Positions 48,767 through 49,635 of a stretch of 49,635 bases of DNA are shown here, piece by piece. The notes under the pieces are model-generated. The model was not told the origin of the DNA and did not search any database. It saw nothing but the letters and a program-made list of their open reading frames with translations. Made by a program: the position numbers and the translations under genes. Every line of letters begins with the position of its first letter. Positions within the stretch are counted from its first letter, which is position 1. The stretch spans positions 1-49,635 of the forward strand of contig JAGWAL010000004.1 in NCBI GenBank assembly GCA_021296415.1, written 5' to 3'. This DNA is from Acidimicrobiia bacterium (GTDB lineage Bacteria > Actinomycetota > Acidimicrobiia > Acidimicrobiales > CATQHL01).

Positions 48767-48854
48767 ATTCCGGCCTTCGCCGGAATGACAGGCGAGGGCG
48801 GGGGTGCCGGGGGCCAGCGCAGGCGACCATTCTAGGTCGCCGGAGCGCCACCGG
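48767..48854. repeat. dispersed intergenic repeat, copy B
   Basis: The palindrome ATTCCGGC-N4-GCCGGAAT is at 48767-48786, followed by the same 33-base core (48793-48825) and flank found in copy A at 1591-1656. It fills most of the gap between midA and the aminomutase. Confidence 0.75.
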
Positions 48855-48883
48855 CAGCGCCGCCCGGAGGGGGGCGAGGGCCG

Positions 48884-49635
48884 TCAGGCGCCGGCGGGTT
48901 CCTTGCGGCCGATGTTCACCGGTACCGGGCCCTCGGCGGCGGTCATGGCGGCCAGGTGCATCTCGTTCAACTCCGCATCGAAGAAGAAGCCGTCGTCGAA
49001 CGGGGCCGGTTTCAGGTCGTCCCACCAGACCGCGGCCGGGTCGTAGGCGGCGAAGAAGATGCGGTTGGTCCAGTCGGCGTTGCGGCCCTGCAGCATCCGC
49101 AGGGCGAAGACCTTCTCGCCGTTGACATCCATGATGTCCAGCACCTGGACCTTGCCCGGCGTGGCCGACATGGAGGGCCCGCGCATGGTGCGCCCGAGGC
49201 CGGAGACGTCCCGGAAGGCCCCGTTGTAGACCTCCAGGGCCCGCTCCAGCGGCAGTTCGAAGTAGCGCTTCGCTCCCGTGTCGCGCTCCACGAACATGTA
49301 GTAGGGGATGCAGCCCAGCTTCACCTGACGTCGGATCATGTCCGCCCAGATCTTCGAGTCGTCGTTCACGTGACGGATCAGCGGCGCCTGGCAGCGGATG
49401 ACCGCCCCGGTGTTCAGGATGTTGCGCACGGCCTTCTCGGAGGCTTCCGTGGCCAGCTCCACCGGATGGGAGTAGTGGCCCATGATGGCGAGGTGCCGCC
49501 CGGCGGCAACGATGTCGTCGAAGAGCCGCAGCGTCTCCTCCGCGTCCTTGTCGTCGACGAAGCGGTGCGGCCAGTAGGCCCCCGCCTTGGTGCCGATGCG
49601 GATGGTGAGGCGCTCGAACTCGGGCTCCAGCAGCG
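48884..49635 (-). CDS. KamA-family radical SAM aminomutase, C-terminal part (cut by window edge)
   Basis: The final 250 residues of a lysine 2,3-aminomutase-like protein. Visible hallmarks are RLTIRIGTKA, IMGHYSHPVEL, the PYYMFVERDTGA region, RGPSMSATPGKVQVL and MLQGRNADW, all conserved in KamA relatives. The radical SAM CxxxCxxC cluster would be upstream, beyond the edge, so it cannot be checked. Relatives include lysine 2,3-aminomutase and EpmB; the C-terminus alone does not decide. The stop codon is intact and 138 bases separate it from midA. Confidence 0.9.
   Translation of the reverse strand, partial: LLEPEFERLTIRIGTKAGAYWPHRFVDDKDAEETLRLFDDIVAAGRHLAIMGHYSHPVELATEASEKAVRNILNTGAVIRCQAPLIRHVNDDSKIWADMIRRQVKLGCIPYYMFVERDTGAKRYFELPLERALEVYNGAFRDVSGLGRTMRGPSMSATPGKVQVLDIMDVNGEKVFALRMLQGRNADWTNRIFFAAYDPAAVWWDDLKPAPFDDGFFFDAELNEMHLAAMTAAEGPVPVNIGRKEPAGA

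Overview
The window is about 49.6 kb of GC-rich chromosomal DNA. It looks like an actinobacterium, most likely an uncultured member of or near class Acidimicrobiia. The grounds are the gene order tRNA-Thr/tRNA-Met/tRNA-Trp-secE-nusG-rplK-rplA-rplJ-rplL-rpoB-rpoC-rpsL-rpsG-fusA-tuf-rpsJ, many GTG starts, an acyl-CoA carboxylase with a tiny epsilon-like subunit, and many promoters of leaderless type. The class-level assignment is an inference and was not tested. No phage, IS element, CRISPR array or biosynthetic island was seen; most genes are housekeeping or central metabolism.

Layout. 1-3.3 kb (minus strand): catabolic genes (hydantoinase/oxoprolinase N-terminus cut by the window edge, SMP-30 lactonase, DapA-family aldolase, nucleoside deoxyribosyltransferase). 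3.5-6.7 kb: a 3-hydroxyisobutyrate-dehydrogenase-like enzyme, aspartate kinase with a probable internal beta-subunit start, and a membrane-anchored cyclophilin. 6.8-9.8 kb (minus): a tightly overlapping chain accD, epsilon-like subunit, degenerate methyltransferase, serine-less S51-like protein. 9.96-14.0 kb (plus): lutA-lutB-lutC-MFS lactate-utilisation operon, whose end overlaps rpsJ. 14.0-30.8 kb (minus): the full rif/str transcription-translation cluster, with three tRNA sites at its head, two of which look damaged. 30.9-33.4 kb: GNAT acetyltransferase, adenine deaminase, tRNA-Tyr. 33.4-37.8 kb (minus): glycine cleavage operon gcvT-gcvH-gcvPA-gcvPB, every junction a GTGA overlap. 37.9-49.6 kb: a hypothetical protein, SDR, HtpX, HAD phosphatase, acetyl-CoA synthetase, a secreted CAP-domain protein with a near-identical internal repeat, a gene-free lower-GC stretch, an N-acyl-D-amino-acid deacylase, MidA, and the C-terminal half of a KamA-family aminomutase.

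Metabolically the window suggests use of lactate, acetate, glycine, purines and acyl-D-amino acids or hydantoin-like compounds, feeding central carbon metabolism. The most notable non-gene signals are these: a TANNNT hexamer exactly 6-7 nt before the start codon of at least nine transcription-unit first genes, the signature of leaderless mRNAs; eroded tRNA genes at the head of the secE operon; a dispersed palindromic repeat lying just upstream of two unrelated genes; loss of the usual rpsJ-rplC linkage; and a duplicated 55-residue module of unknown function in the CAP protein. No clear new multi-gene system was found.
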